Shown here piece by piece: positions 45,085 to 54,536 of a DNA stretch of 64,000 nucleotides. The translations under genes and the position numbers were made by a program. This DNA is from Alcanivorax sp. DP30 (lineage in GTDB: Bacteria; Pseudomonadota; Gammaproteobacteria; Pseudomonadales; Alcanivoracaceae), in contig NZ_WTUY01000005.1 in the NCBI RefSeq assembly GCF_009882945.1, forward strand, positions 599,863 to 663,862, written 5' to 3'. A model generated the notes under the pieces. It did not search any database and was not told where the DNA came from. It saw nothing but the letters and a program-made list of their open reading frames with translations. How positions within the stretch are numbered: the stretch's first letter is position 1; the number at the start of each line of letters is the position of its first letter.

Positions 45085-46235
45085 CTTTTCCGAGCTTGCG
45101 TACCCTGGTTGCGCTGATCGCAGCGGCCGCAGTCACAGTGGCGGTGGCGATGCTTTACCTGGTACCTCCGGCACAGCCGGCCCAAAACGTACGCGACAAT
45201 ATTCTGGCCCTGGACACCTGGAAGGTAAGTTGGAGTGACCAGATTATTCCGGTTTATACCCAGGGTCAGGTTTCCGCCCGTCACCAGCTGCCGCTGAGTC
45301 TGGAAGTGTCTGGTCGGGTTGAAGAAGTGGCTCCGGCCTTTGCGGATGGTGGCCGGGTGATGGCCGGTGAAATCCTGTTGCGGCTTGACCCGGAGCCCTT
45401 CGAGCTGGAGGTGATCACGCAGCAGAACGCGGTGCAGGCAGCCCGTCTGCACCTGGCAGAAACCCGCGCTCGCGCCCGAGTCGCCGGCAGCGCCAGTCGC
45501 TCGTCGGCGCTGGGACGTTTTGAACCGCAAATGGATGAAGCGCGCAGCCGTCTGGCAGCGGCCCAGGCGGGATTACGCCAGGCCCAGCGGCAACTGGAGC
45601 AGACCGAGCTGGTGGCTGCGATCAGTGGGCGTCTCAAGGGCGTGCAAGTGATGCCAGGTCAGCATTTACAGGCTGGTACTGTGCTCGGGCAGCTCTATCA
45701 GGAAGATCTGGTAGAGGTACGGCTGCCGGTACGTGATGACTGGCTGGCCTTGCTGGGTATTGTCCCCGGTGATGACAGCACTCTGGAACCGGTGCAGGCC
45801 CGCTTGAGTGGGCGCTTTGCCGGTCGGACTGGCGAATGGCAGGGTAAGGTGGTGCGTCGCGAAGGGGGGCTTAACCGTAACCAGATGATGCATTTGATCG
45901 TCCAGGTGGCCAATCATGAACAGGATCTGCCGCTGGAACCGGGAGTGCTGGTACAGGCCGAGCTGCGCGGAGCGCCGACTCAGGCTGTGGCGGTGTTGCC
46001 GCGTTCCGCCCAGGCTGGAGAAGACAGCATCTGGGTGCTGGACGATGAACAGCGCCTGCGTCGACAGACCGTTGTTGTGCTGCATCATGATCGTGACAAC
46101 CTTTATGTCAACGATGGCGTCACCAGCTCCACCCGTGCCGTGCTGGCCGGGGATCTGCAATTGCTGGAAGGCATGCGCATCAACCCCAACCCGCCGGCGC
46201 CGGGACTGGCCAACATGAGCGGACCCCTGCAATGA
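45081..46235 (+). CDS. RND efflux periplasmic adaptor subunit (MFP)
   Basis: Membrane fusion protein of 384 residues. One N-terminal membrane segment (about 8-28) anchors it; then the barrel-sandwich half SLEVSGRVEEVAPAFADGGRV, a coiled-coil hairpin (VITQQNAVQAARLHLAETRA and SRLAAAQAGLRQAQRQLEQTE), the second lipoyl half ISGRLKGVQVMPGQHLQAG, and the beta-barrel. ATG 45081 overlaps the preceding stop by 4 bp. It pairs with the next RND pump. No outer-membrane channel gene is adjacent, so TolC from elsewhere is assumed. Confidence 0.92.
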   Translation: MTFPSLRTLVALIAAAAVTVAVAMLYLVPPAQPAQNVRDNILALDTWKVSWSDQIIPVYTQGQVSARHQLPLSLEVSGRVEEVAPAFADGGRVMAGEILLRLDPEPFELEVITQQNAVQAARLHLAETRARARVAGSASRSSALGRFEPQMDEARSRLAAAQAGLRQAQRQLEQTELVAAISGRLKGVQVMPGQHLQAGTVLGQLYQEDLVEVRLPVRDDWLALLGIVPGDDSTLEPVQARLSGRFAGRTGEWQGKVVRREGGLNRNQMMHLIVQVANHEQDLPLEPGVLVQAELRGAPTQAVAVLPRSAQAGEDSIWVLDDEQRLRRQTVVVLHHDRDNLYVNDGVTSSTRAVLAGDLQLLEGMRINPNPPAPGLANMSGPLQ

Positions 46236-49200
46236 ACCGTACCATCGCCTGGTTTGCAGGCAACAGCGCAGTAGCCAACCTGCTGATGATCACGTTGTTG
46301 CTGGCGGGCATAGTGGCGATTCCCATGACCCGACAGGAGACCCTGCCGAATGTGCCGCTGGATCGTATTGGTATCTACGTGGCCTGGCCCCAGGCCACCC
46401 CGGACAATGTGGAATCCCTGCTGTGCGGGCCGGTGGAAACAGCCCTTGATGACGTGGAAGGCGCCACCGACCTGATCAGTGAATCCCGTGAAGGATTGTG
46501 CTCTGTGCAGCTGGATGTGCTGGAAGGGCATGATACCCGCAAGGTCCTGGAGCTGGTGCGCTCTCGTCTGGATGCTCTGGATAACCTGCCAAAGGGGGCC
46601 GGACGGGCCCGGGTTCAGGAATTGATTGTTCGCAACCGGGTAGTGCGATTGATCCTCAGTGGTTCCCTGTCCCGCCATGACATTTATGAATTGGCCCAGC
46701 AGTCAAGGAGGGAGCTGCTGAATGATCCGGCAGTGTCCAGTGTCGACATTGAAAACCTGCCTGAGCGGGAGATGTCCATTGAGGTGCAGCGTGATGACCT
46801 TTATCGCTATCAGCTGACTCTGGATGGGATTGCCGCGGCGGCCAGTCAAAGTGTGCAGCGGACTGCCGGCGGGGTGTTGCGCAGTGACCGTGGTGACTGG
46901 ATGCTGCAGACCGGTCAGCAGCCAGGGGATGCCCAGGCCTATGAGCAGCTCGTGATCAGGCAGTCGGAGCAGGGAGATCTGCTGCGGCTGGGGCAGGTAG
47001 CAACGGTAAAAGACGGTTTCTCCCGCGATAATCTTGCCGCCTGGCTGAATGGGCATCCGGCGGTAGCGCTGGATGTGTACCGGGTCGGTGAGCAGAACGT
47101 GCTGGAAGTGGCCGATGCCGTGAAGGCCTGGGTGAACAATACGGAGCTGCCGAGGGGCGTCAGTGTTCGTATCTGGAGCGATGATGCGCGTCAGTTTCAG
47201 GAGCGCTCCAATCTGCTCTGGCGCAATGCCCTGCAAGGGCTGTTTTTGCTCACCATCATGCTGTCGATTTTCCTGACACTGCGCCTGGCCGGCTGGGTCG
47301 CACTGGGAATTCCTGTGTGTATGTTGGGCGCCTGTGCCCTGCTGCCCTTGCTGGGCGAATCCTTCAATACCATTTCGCTGTTTGCGTTCATTCTGGTGTT
47401 GGGCATCGTGGTGGATGATGCGGTTATCGTGGGAGAAAGTATTGATCAACAGCGTCGGCTCGGCTTGCCGGGCCCCCAGGCCGCGGTGACTGGCGCGCAA
47501 AAAGTTGCCAAACCGATTCTGTTTGCGGTCCTGACCACCTTGTTTGCATTCGCGCCCTTGCTGTTTCTGCCCGGACCGGAAGGGGCATTGATGCGGGTTA
47601 TTCCCATCGTGTCCATTGCCATTCTGGTGCTTTCGTTGCTGGAGTCATTGTGGATTTTGCCCGCGCACTTGAGTCACAGCCGTTCCCCGCGGGGGATCTG
47701 GCTCAAGTCTGAAAAACTGTCAAACCGGATCAACGATCGTCTGGAGCACTGGCTGGAAGAGAAGGCGCGGCCGTTGCTGAGAACGGCGCTGCGTTGGCGC
47801 TATGTCCTGGTTGTTGTCTTTGTCGGGCTATTCATGTTCTGCAGTGCGTTGGTAAGCAGCGGCTGGCTGACCATGGTGCTGTTTTCGCGGGTGGAAGGGA
47901 ATCGCGTTATGGCGGAAGTGGTCTTTCCCCAAGGCACGGGAGAAGCCCGACTCTACCGGGAGCTGCAATCCCTGGAGGGTTCTGCGCGGGCGTTGGCGGT
48001 AGCGCTTGAAGATGAACACGCGCCGATCACGGTGGAGGCAGTTTTTGCCGAGCAAGGCGTGCGCCAGAAAATCTCCAATGCCCGTGATCCAGCGGCGAGA
48101 TTCCGGGTGCGAGTAACACTGGCAGTGGAGGGCGATACCGGGGCCATGCCACCACGTGAACTTGCCGCTCGCTGGCGGGAATTGCACGGGTCTATTGCCG
48201 ATGCGCTGTCCGTGAAATTTCACGCCAGCCTGATGCAGGTGAAGCCGGATATTCATGTCAATATTTTCCATCCGGATATGGCGGTATTGCAGCGATTGAG
48301 CGATCAGGCCGCGCTGTCGCTGTCGCGCATGGACGGTGTGCATGAGGTTGCCAATAATCTCTACGCCAAACGGACCCTGGTGGACATTGCATTGCGCGAG
48401 CAGGGAGAGCTGGCCGGTTTACGTGCTGACCAGGTGGGTCTTCAAGTCCGCAATGCCTTCCACGGCATCGAACTGGATCGCTGGTTCGAACAGGATCAGG
48501 AAGTGCCGGTGATGCTGCGCCTTGCCGGGCAGGACAGTCAGCAACTGACGGATCTGGAGCGCTTGCCGTTGCAGCTCCCCAACGGTGACATGACGGTACT
48601 GGCGGCGGTGGCAGATCTGGAGCGCCGTCAGGTGCCAGCCATGATCAGTCACTATGATGGCCGACGCAGCGCCACAGTCAGCGCTTTTGTGGATGATCAT
48701 GTGACAACGCCGGGCCAGGTCATGGCAGTTCTGCGTGAGAGCGTCCTGGATCCCATGGTCGAGGTGGATGAACGTGCTGGCTGGACCGTTGCCGGCAAGC
48801 CCGCCGGGATCAAAGATTTTCTCGATTATCTTTCTGTCAGTTATCTCATTGCATTGGCGGCCATTTTCTTCCTTCTTACTGTTCTTTTTGGCGGTTATGG
48901 CCAACCGTTGCTGGTCATGGCAGCTATTCCGTTCGGCATGGTGGGAGCCTTCATGGGCCACTTTTTCCTCGGTTACAGCCTGACGTTGTGGTCTCTGGTG
49001 GGGGTGATTGCCGTGAGTGGTGTGGTGGTGAATGATAACCTGGTGTTGATTGATGCAATCAACACTGCCCGTGACAGGGGGTTGGCATTGCGCCAGGCGG
49101 TGGTGGAGGGTGTCAGTGGCCGGTTGCGGCCGGTCATGCTGACGTCCATTACCACTTTTGCCGGCGTTGCCCCGTTGATGTTCGAGACCAGTGTGCAGGC

Positions 49201-49513
49201 CCGTTTCCTGATTCCCATGGCCGTGTCCCTGGCTTTCGGGGTGATGTTTGCCACTCTGGTCAGCCTGTTACTGGTGCCTTGCCTGCTGGTGGTCGGGCAT
49301 GATGTAACCGTGGCCTGGCAACGCTGGCAGGCCCGCTGGCGAGCGCCGGAAGCATCAGAACTGGATAGCGTGGATGTGGCCTACGAACGCGGCCAGTTCA
49401 CCGCCTGGTGGAGCGCAAGCAATCCCTATGAAGACCCGGTACTGCGCTCCGCCTGGGAAGCCGGGCGGCAGGATCATGGCAGCCGTGAAGAGGGCGAGTT
49501 GCCGCATCCGTAG
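46232..49513 (+). CDS. RND-family efflux permease
   Basis: Inner-membrane pump of 1093 residues of the AcrB/HAE superfamily. A first helix (about 12-32), a large periplasmic loop, helices 2-6 (about 330-490) including GIVVDDAVIVGESIDQQ with the proton-relay aspartates of TM4, and the mirrored second half (about 865-1040) with GVIAVSGVVVNDNLVLIDAIN. The C-terminal 45 residues are a soluble tail (VAYERGQFTAWWSASNPYEDP) longer than usual. It overlaps the adaptor by 4 bp, and being last in the GH3 operon suggests it exports the pathway product. Confidence 0.93.
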   Translation: MNRTIAWFAGNSAVANLLMITLLLAGIVAIPMTRQETLPNVPLDRIGIYVAWPQATPDNVESLLCGPVETALDDVEGATDLISESREGLCSVQLDVLEGHDTRKVLELVRSRLDALDNLPKGAGRARVQELIVRNRVVRLILSGSLSRHDIYELAQQSRRELLNDPAVSSVDIENLPEREMSIEVQRDDLYRYQLTLDGIAAAASQSVQRTAGGVLRSDRGDWMLQTGQQPGDAQAYEQLVIRQSEQGDLLRLGQVATVKDGFSRDNLAAWLNGHPAVALDVYRVGEQNVLEVADAVKAWVNNTELPRGVSVRIWSDDARQFQERSNLLWRNALQGLFLLTIMLSIFLTLRLAGWVALGIPVCMLGACALLPLLGESFNTISLFAFILVLGIVVDDAVIVGESIDQQRRLGLPGPQAAVTGAQKVAKPILFAVLTTLFAFAPLLFLPGPEGALMRVIPIVSIAILVLSLLESLWILPAHLSHSRSPRGIWLKSEKLSNRINDRLEHWLEEKARPLLRTALRWRYVLVVVFVGLFMFCSALVSSGWLTMVLFSRVEGNRVMAEVVFPQGTGEARLYRELQSLEGSARALAVALEDEHAPITVEAVFAEQGVRQKISNARDPAARFRVRVTLAVEGDTGAMPPRELAARWRELHGSIADALSVKFHASLMQVKPDIHVNIFHPDMAVLQRLSDQAALSLSRMDGVHEVANNLYAKRTLVDIALREQGELAGLRADQVGLQVRNAFHGIELDRWFEQDQEVPVMLRLAGQDSQQLTDLERLPLQLPNGDMTVLAAVADLERRQVPAMISHYDGRRSATVSAFVDDHVTTPGQVMAVLRESVLDPMVEVDERAGWTVAGKPAGIKDFLDYLSVSYLIALAAIFFLLTVLFGGYGQPLLVMAAIPFGMVGAFMGHFFLGYSLTLWSLVGVIAVSGVVVNDNLVLIDAINTARDRGLALRQAVVEGVSGRLRPVMLTSITTFAGVAPLMFETSVQARFLIPMAVSLAFGVMFATLVSLLLVPCLLVVGHDVTVAWQRWQARWRAPEASELDSVDVAYERGQFTAWWSASNPYEDPVLRSAWEAGRQDHGSREEGELPHP

Positions 49514-49605
49514 GGGCGAGCTGAAAGTGAAAACGCGAATGACATGACCGGGTTGTGATGCCGAGCCCGCCCCATCCAAATGCCCAAGCCCATCCTGACC
49601 TCCTG

Positions 49606-49658
49606 TGGGAGCTTGCCTGCAAGCGATACCCCTGAGCCGGTCGTCTTTATCGCTTGCA
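49606..49658. repeat. REP-like element
   Basis: GTGGGAGCTTGCCTGCAAGCGATA forms a small inner hairpin (GCTTG/CAAGC), and TGCAAGCGATA (49618-49628) is repeated in inverted form at 49648-49658 with a 19-nt gap. This REP-pair layout is like Pseudomonas REPs. Confidence 0.65.
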
Positions 49659-49699
49659 TTCAACGCCAGCAGTGCAGGCGGGCCTCAGTGATGAACCAC

Positions 49700-49735
49700 A
49701 AAAAAGCCCGCCCCGGCAGACCGGGGCGGGCTTTT
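49700..49735 (-). terminator. Rho-independent terminator of gpmA
   Basis: AAGCCCGCCCCGG, CAGA loop, CCGGGGCGGGCTT; A residues on the + strand left side give the T tail of the minus-strand transcript. Confidence 0.9.
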
Positions 49736-49770
49736 GGCATCGGACATCCTGCCTCAGGCGTCTGGCGTCA

Positions 49771-50517
49771 TCACGCCTTGCCCTGGTTGGCCACTGCCTC
49801 AGCCGCCTTGGCCACTGCCTCTGCGTCGCCCAGATAGTAGTTTTTCACGGCTTTCAGGTTGTCATCCAGCTCATAGACCATGGGAACCCCAGTAGGGATG
49901 TTCAGCTTCACAATTTCTTCGTCGGAGATATCACCCAGGTATTTAACCAGCGCGCGCAAGCTGTTGCCGTGGGCACAGATCAGTACCTGTTTGCCAGACT
50001 CGATAACAGGCTTGATCTCGCTTTCGAAGTAGGGAATGAAACGGTCCACGGTATCCTTGAGGCTTTCGGAAAGCGGGATCTGCTCTTCGTTAAGATTCTC
50101 GTAGACGCGGAAGTTGCCAGCGTAACGCTCGTCGTCGCGCTCCATTTTCGGCGGCGGGGTATCGTAGCTACGACGCCAGATATGCACCTGATCATCACCG
50201 TACTTGGCGGCGGTCTCGGCCTTGTTCAGGCCCTGCAGAGCGCCGTAGTGGCGTTCGTTCAGACGATAGTCGCGGATCACCGGAATCCACATCTGATCCA
50301 TGGTGTCCATAATGGTCCATAGAGTGCGGATGGCGCGCTTGAGCACGGAGGTGTAAGCCACGTCGAATTCAAAGCCGGCTTCTTTCAGCAGTTCGCCTGC
50401 GGTTCTCGCTTCCTCACGGCCTTGATCGGTGAGATCCACGTCCTTCCAGCCGGTGAAGCGGTTTTCCTTGTTCCAAACGCTCTGGCCGTGGCGGACCAGT
50501 ACCAGTTTCGTGCTCAT
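49771..50517 (-). CDS. gpmA: 2,3-bisphosphoglycerate-dependent phosphoglycerate mutase
   Basis: Glycolytic/gluconeogenic mutase of 248 residues, interconverting 3- and 2-phosphoglycerate through a phosphohistidine. The active site is [18 protein letters not shown] with the phosphorylated histidine in [17 protein letters not shown] and [15 protein letters not shown] with the second histidine. Length and motifs match dPGM. It is monocistronic, divergent from rnd. Confidence 0.96.
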   Translation of the reverse strand: MSTKLVLVRHGQSVWNKENRFTGWKDVDLTDQGREEARTAGELLKEAGFEFDVAYTSVLKRAIRTLWTIMDTMDQMWIPVIRDYRLNERHYGALQGLNKAETAAKYGDDQVHIWRRSYDTPPPKMERDDERYAGNFRVYENLNEEQIPLSESLKDTVDRFIPYFESEIKPVIESGKQVLICAHGNSLRALVKYLGDISDEEIVKLNIPTGVPMVYELDDNLKAVKNYYLGDAEAVAKAAEAVANQGKA

Positions 50518-50666
50518 GCGGTGTTTCCTGTGCGGGTTTCAGTGCGGCGCAAAGCGTAGCAGAAAATCGTCCGGAAATTGAGCGTCGGCGACCATATTTC
50601 GCCCTGGTGGGCGGCTACGGAGGTGATTCCTTTGTCTGTTTGCTGAAATCTGCCTGCCCGAGCCCG

Positions 50667-50672
50667 TATAAT
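50667..50672 (+). promoter_or_regulatory. -10 element TATAAT of the rnd promoter
   Basis: A perfect TATAAT 28 bp before the rnd start codon. The -35 is weak (CTGAAA at 18 bp), so the assignment rests on the -10. Confidence 0.5.
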
Positions 50673-50700
50673 CATCGCCAATTCAGCTTCAGGCGGTTCC

Positions 50701-51774
50701 ATGGCTTATCTCTGGTGTGACACAAATGACGCAATCGGCAGCTGGCTGGCAGGCCTTGAGCCCGGCAGCCCGGTGTATCTGGATACGGAATTCATGCGTG
50801 AGCGCACCTTCTGGCCCCAGCTGGCGCTGGTGCAGGTCCACGATGGCCAGAACATCCGCCTGATAGACACCCCTCGTATCAGCCCGGACGTGCTGGCCCC
50901 GCTATTCAGTAAGCATACTCTGGTGATGCACGCCTGTTCCGAGGATCTGGAGGCCATTGCCAGCTTTACCGGGGCGTATCCTGCAGCCATTGAGGACACC
51001 CAGATCGCGGCAGCGTTGACCGGTGAGGACATGCAGCTTGGCTACCAGAAGATTGTGCAGATGCTGCTGGGGGTGGAGTTACCGAAGGGCGCAACCCGCA
51101 CTGACTGGCTCAAGCGGCCGCTCAGTGAAGAACAGCTGCACTACGCCGAAGACGACGTGAAGTACCTGCCTGAAGTGACCAATATCCTCCGTGACCGGCT
51201 GGCATCCCTGGGCCGTTTGGACTGGTGGGAGGAAGAGTGCGGCCGGCTGCTTGCCCAGGCCTGCCGCGAAGAGTTGCCGGAAGATGCCTGGCGGGGCGTC
51301 AAGGGGGCCGGACTGCTGCCGGACGAGGCCCGTGCCGTGCTGTCGGTGCTGGCCCCCTGGCGCAATCGTATGGCCCGTGAGCGCAATCTGCCGAAAAGCT
51401 TTGTCATCAAGGATGCCCAGCTGCTGGATCTGGCCCGCGCCCGGCGCAGTGATCGCGGTATGCTGGCCGAGGTGGGCCTGCATCCGAAAAGTATTCGTCG
51501 CGACGGTGATGCCTTGATCGCATTGATCGAGGAAGGGCACCGCGCCGCGCCGCCGCCACCATTGCCGGGGCCGCCGGATGCCCGCGAGAAAAAGTTGGCC
51601 AAGACATTACGTGGCAAGGTGGGGAAAATCGCCGATGATGTGGGCCTGAAACCCGACGTGCTGATGCGCCGCCGTTGGCTGGAATCCCTGATTCGGCACC
51701 CGGAGCGGGTGCCTGAACCCCTGACAGGCTGGCGCGAAGAAATCGTTACCAAACCCTTGCTGGAGTTGCTCTAA
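50701..51774 (+). CDS. rnd: Ribonuclease D
   Basis: 3'-5' exoribonuclease of 357 residues trimming tRNA and other stable RNA precursors. DEDD-type catalytic residues are visible: [10 protein letters not shown] (Exo I D and E), [12 protein letters not shown] (Exo II), and [10 protein letters not shown] (Exo III with Y and D). Two HRDC domains follow (about 205-290 and 295-357). It heads a run of short-spaced genes to the HIT gene: rnd, ycgL, ycgN, a membrane gene and HIT. Confidence 0.95.
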   Translation: MAYLWCDTNDAIGSWLAGLEPGSPVYLDTEFMRERTFWPQLALVQVHDGQNIRLIDTPRISPDVLAPLFSKHTLVMHACSEDLEAIASFTGAYPAAIEDTQIAAALTGEDMQLGYQKIVQMLLGVELPKGATRTDWLKRPLSEEQLHYAEDDVKYLPEVTNILRDRLASLGRLDWWEEECGRLLAQACREELPEDAWRGVKGAGLLPDEARAVLSVLAPWRNRMARERNLPKSFVIKDAQLLDLARARRSDRGMLAEVGLHPKSIRRDGDALIALIEEGHRAAPPPPLPGPPDAREKKLAKTLRGKVGKIADDVGLKPDVLMRRRWLESLIRHPERVPEPLTGWREEIVTKPLLELL

Positions 51775-51775
51775 C

Positions 51776-52084
51776 GTGTTGAAAGGCAAGTTGTTCTGTT
51801 CGATTTACAAGACCCGCAAAAAGACCGGGATGTACCTGTTTGTAGACCGCCAGAAAGGCCTCAAGGAACTGCCTGAGGTGCTGTTGAACCAGTTTGGCCC
51901 TGCGGTACATGTGAATGACATGATCCTCTCACCCGACCGTCCGCTGGCCCGGGCCGATGTGCAGCAGGTCATGGACAGTATCCGTGAGCAGGGTTTCTAT
52001 CTGCAGATGCCGCCCCCGCCGGATGAAGATCTCTATCTGGCCGCCGGCCACCCTGATCGCCCGCGGACGCTAGATGACGACTAG
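51776..52084 (+). CDS. ycgL: YcgL domain protein (UPF0745)
   Basis: Protein of 102 residues matching Ycg[30 protein letters not shown], and [13 protein letters not shown] near the C-terminus are diagnostic. The function is unknown; genetic links to RNA or cell envelope stress in other species are tentative. The start is GTG 51776, 1 bp after rnd; it overlaps ycgN by 11 bp. The rnd-ycgL-ycgN order is conserved in gammaproteobacteria. Confidence 0.92.
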   Translation: MLKGKLFCSIYKTRKKTGMYLFVDRQKGLKELPEVLLNQFGPAVHVNDMILSPDRPLARADVQQVMDSIREQGFYLQMPPPPDEDLYLAAGHPDRPRTLDDD

Positions 52085-52526
52085 GTCCTTGCGTGAACGT
52101 TTCTGGGAGTTGCCCCTCGAAGCACTCAACGATGAGGAATGGGAGGCACTGTGCGATGGCTGCGGAGGCTGCTGTCTGGTTAAACTGCAGGATGAAGAGA
52201 GCGGTGAACTGGCATTCACCAATCTTGCCTGCCGGTATCTGGATGCCAGCAAGTGCCAGTGTCGGGTCTATGAAGAGCGTTTCAGCAAGGTGCCGGACTG
52301 CATTCGGGTAACCGAGGCTGTGGCCCGAAATACCGACTGGTTACCGTCCACCTGCGCTTACCGTCTGCGCGCCCATGGACAGCCTTTGCCCAGCTGGCAT
52401 CCATTGCTGAGTGGCGACAGGCGGTCCGTGCAGCAGGCAGGCGTCAGCGTGTCAGGTCGGGTAGTATCCGAGCAGTTGATTCCCGAGGAAGACTGGGAAG
52501 AACACATTATTCACTGGGTGGAGTAA
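52074..52526 (+). CDS. ycgN: YcgN family cysteine cluster protein (UPF0260)
   Basis: Protein of 150 residues with the CxxCxxCC-type cluster [12 protein letters not shown] and further cysteines in [24 protein letters not shown] and STCAYRL, as in the YkgJ/YcgN zinc- or iron-binding superfamily. The eight or so conserved cysteines are all present. The function is unknown. Start ATG 52074 lies inside the end of ycgL. Confidence 0.92.
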   Translation: MTTRSLRERFWELPLEALNDEEWEALCDGCGGCCLVKLQDEESGELAFTNLACRYLDASKCQCRVYEERFSKVPDCIRVTEAVARNTDWLPSTCAYRLRAHGQPLPSWHPLLSGDRRSVQQAGVSVSGRVVSEQLIPEEDWEEHIIHWVE

Positions 52527-52557
52527 TCTCCGCTCACAGTAGTAGTCAGGAGTTGTC

Positions 52558-52917
52558 GTGACGACCAAAGCATTTCTGTGGGGCTGGTTCGCCTATCTCG
52601 TGGGTACAGTCGGTGTCCTGTTTGTCTGGTGGTGGCTTACCCGTTCACTGGCGGTGTGGGCCAAGGTGCCGTTGCGCATCGTGCTGACCGCCTTGCTGAT
52701 CACGCCCTGGTCGGTTTCGCCCGAACATGATGAGTGGGCGCCGGCCTGGGTGGTGAGCCTGTTTGATGGTCTTGCCCAGGAAGACATCAGTCTGTGGCGG
52801 GCTGGTGGACCGCTGGTGGCCATGTTGCTGGTGGCCATGGTCGTGGCGGTGCTGGAGGTCTGGCGGCAGCGGCGAAAGCAGACCCGCCTGGAAGCGGATA
52901 CGGCGCGACCAGAATGA
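52558..52917 (+). CDS. Small inner-membrane protein of unknown function
   Basis: Protein of 119 residues with three predicted helices (about 6-27, 38-52, 84-104) and a basic C-terminal tail (RQRRKQTRLEAD). The start is GTG 52558, with AGGAG about 7 nt upstream. It overlaps the HIT gene by 4 bp. I do not recognise a family; similar short proteins are common in this genomic place. Confidence 0.75.
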   Translation: MTTKAFLWGWFAYLVGTVGVLFVWWWLTRSLAVWAKVPLRIVLTALLITPWSVSPEHDEWAPAWVVSLFDGLAQEDISLWRAGGPLVAMLLVAMVVAVLEVWRQRRKQTRLEADTARPE

Positions 52918-53378
52918 GCCAGTGCATCTTCTGTCAGATACAGGCCGGAGAGCTGCCGGCCAGTGTGGTGTATGAGGATGACCGGGCCATGGTCATTCTC
53001 GACCTTTTCCCGGTCCGTGAAGGGCACTGTCTGGTGATCCCCAAGGTGCATGCGCCGCTGGTGGAAGAACTGACGGCCGATATGTCCAGCCATCTGATGG
53101 ATCTGGCTCGACGAACCATCAAGGCGCAGAAGCGCGCGGGTTTGCCGGTGAAGGCGCACAATCTGGTAATCAATGATGGCCGTGAGGCCAATCAGCATGT
53201 GCCCCACGTGCACCTGCATGTGATTCCCCGCAAGGGTGGCGATACACTCGCCACTGCCTTCACCTGGGCCACCCGCTTGTTGAATATCTTTGGCATGGGC
53301 AAGCGTCGCAACAAGCTGGACCGTCTGGCGGGCCTGCTCGCCGAGCACTTTCCCGATGCTTCTGATCGGCGCCCCTGA
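52914..53378 (+). CDS. HIT family protein
   Basis: Nucleotide-binding hydrolase/transferase of 154 residues. The histidine triad is in QHVPHVHLHVIPRK, and CIFCQIQAGELPASVVYED with a Cys pair is the typical HIT start. ATG 52914 overlaps the previous gene. Family members hydrolyse AMP-lysine or dinucleoside polyphosphates; the exact activity is unknown. Confidence 0.92.
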   Translation: MSQCIFCQIQAGELPASVVYEDDRAMVILDLFPVREGHCLVIPKVHAPLVEELTADMSSHLMDLARRTIKAQKRAGLPVKAHNLVINDGREANQHVPHVHLHVIPRKGGDTLATAFTWATRLLNIFGMGKRRNKLDRLAGLLAEHFPDASDRRP

Positions 53379-53447
53379 CAGCCGATAACCGCTCAGCGCA
53401 AATTGGCATGAACAGCTTTATTTCTGGTTCATCGCGGGATGTCGGGG

Positions 53448-54173
53448 TCAAGGTTTGCGCCAGGCTTTTACTCTTAACGGCCAGCGTGTCACCCGTGTTG
53501 TCTCTCCCCACGCATCAGCCAGTACAGGTGCGAAGCTTTTCAGAGGGTCTTCCCCCGCCTTGCGCGCTTTGACCAGTGCGGACCAGGTATCCAGATACCC
53601 CAGCATATCTTCAAGCTGCCAATGGCACTCGAGATAGTCTCCAGGAAACACCACCTGTGGCCAGGGCAGGGTGGCGTTGGGGTAATTGGCCATCAGCAAA
53701 GACCTTTCTCGCGGCCACCATGGCCCCAGCGGGCCATCATGATAATCCCCAATCAGGGAGCCCAGGCCTTCCACTTCGCAAAGACCGTAGCTGATAAGGG
53801 CAAGCATGCCGCCGGGGCGAAGGCAGCGGCCGGCCTCGACGAAAAAGGCTTGCGCATCAAACCAGTGGAAGGCCTGGGCAACGGTGATCAGATCCAGGCT
53901 GTTATCGGCCAGGGGCAGGGCAGAGGAGGTACTCGCCAGGTAGCAGGCCCGAGAGGCCGGAGCGGCATGGAGTTGCTTTAGGCTGAGATCTGCGCCAATG
54001 ACCTGTTCAAATCGGGGCTCAAGCCCCCGGCATGCCTGTCCGGTGCCGCAGCCCATATCGAGTACTCGTGTCGGGTCCGGGCAGTGCTGTGCAAGCCATT
54101 CAAACAGGGAGTCGGGGTAGTGGGGGCGGTGTTGCTGGTAAGCAGTGCCACGCTGGAATAACGGTTCAGTCAC
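53448..54173 (-). CDS. Class I SAM-dependent methyltransferase
   Basis: Methyltransferase of 241 residues. Motif I is VLDMGCGTGQACRGL, motif II region VIGADLS, and LADNSLDLITVAQAFHWFDAQAF resembles the UbiE/Tam-like group (Methyltransf_11). The substrate is unknown. It overlaps the PilZ gene by 8 bp, so both are probably co-transcribed. Confidence 0.88.
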   Translation of the reverse strand: MTEPLFQRGTAYQQHRPHYPDSLFEWLAQHCPDPTRVLDMGCGTGQACRGLEPRFEQVIGADLSLKQLHAAPASRACYLASTSSALPLADNSLDLITVAQAFHWFDAQAFFVEAGRCLRPGGMLALISYGLCEVEGLGSLIGDYHDGPLGPWWPRERSLLMANYPNATLPWPQVVFPGDYLECHWQLEDMLGYLDTWSALVKARKAGEDPLKSFAPVLADAWGETTRVTRWPLRVKAWRKP

Positions 54174-54534
54174 TCAAACTGCCATCATTGTCGAAATGGG
54201 CTGACCACAGTCTGCCGTCAGCCCGTTCAAGATCCAGCGCAATACCCGCCAGCAATTGGCCGTCCGGAGCGGCACACCAGGCGACGGTACCGTAAAGGTG
54301 GTAGGTGCCATGCTCTTCGAGCAGGGCAACCCAGAGCTCCACGTCGGTGTCGGGGCGAATCGGGGAGGGGAGCTCCACGCTGATGCCTGCCACCGAAACA
54401 TCTTGAGTGGTGAGGTACAGCCTGTCTTCCCGGCTGACAGAGGTGGAGCGCGCCGGCAGTAATGTCAGCGAGAGACTTTCTTCACGGTGTATGCGGGGAT
54501 AGCGTCGGTTTTCCATTGCCGTTGCCATAGTCAT
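54166..54534 (-). CDS. PilZ domain protein, putative c-di-GMP receptor
   Basis: Protein of 122 residues consisting of one PilZ domain. The c-di-GMP-binding arginines are in RRYPRIHR (RxxxR), and the second motif is DVSVAGISVEL (D/NxSxxG). Both are intact, so c-di-GMP binding is likely. A 50-aa membrane protein gene ends 2 bp upstream. Start ATG 54534; an ATG 6 residues in is also possible. Confidence 0.88.
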   Translation of the reverse strand: MTMATAMENRRYPRIHREESLSLTLLPARSTSVSREDRLYLTTQDVSVAGISVELPSPIRPDTDVELWVALLEEHGTYHLYGTVAWCAAPDGQLLAGIALDLERADGRLWSAHFDNDGSLSD

Positions 54535-54536
54535 CC

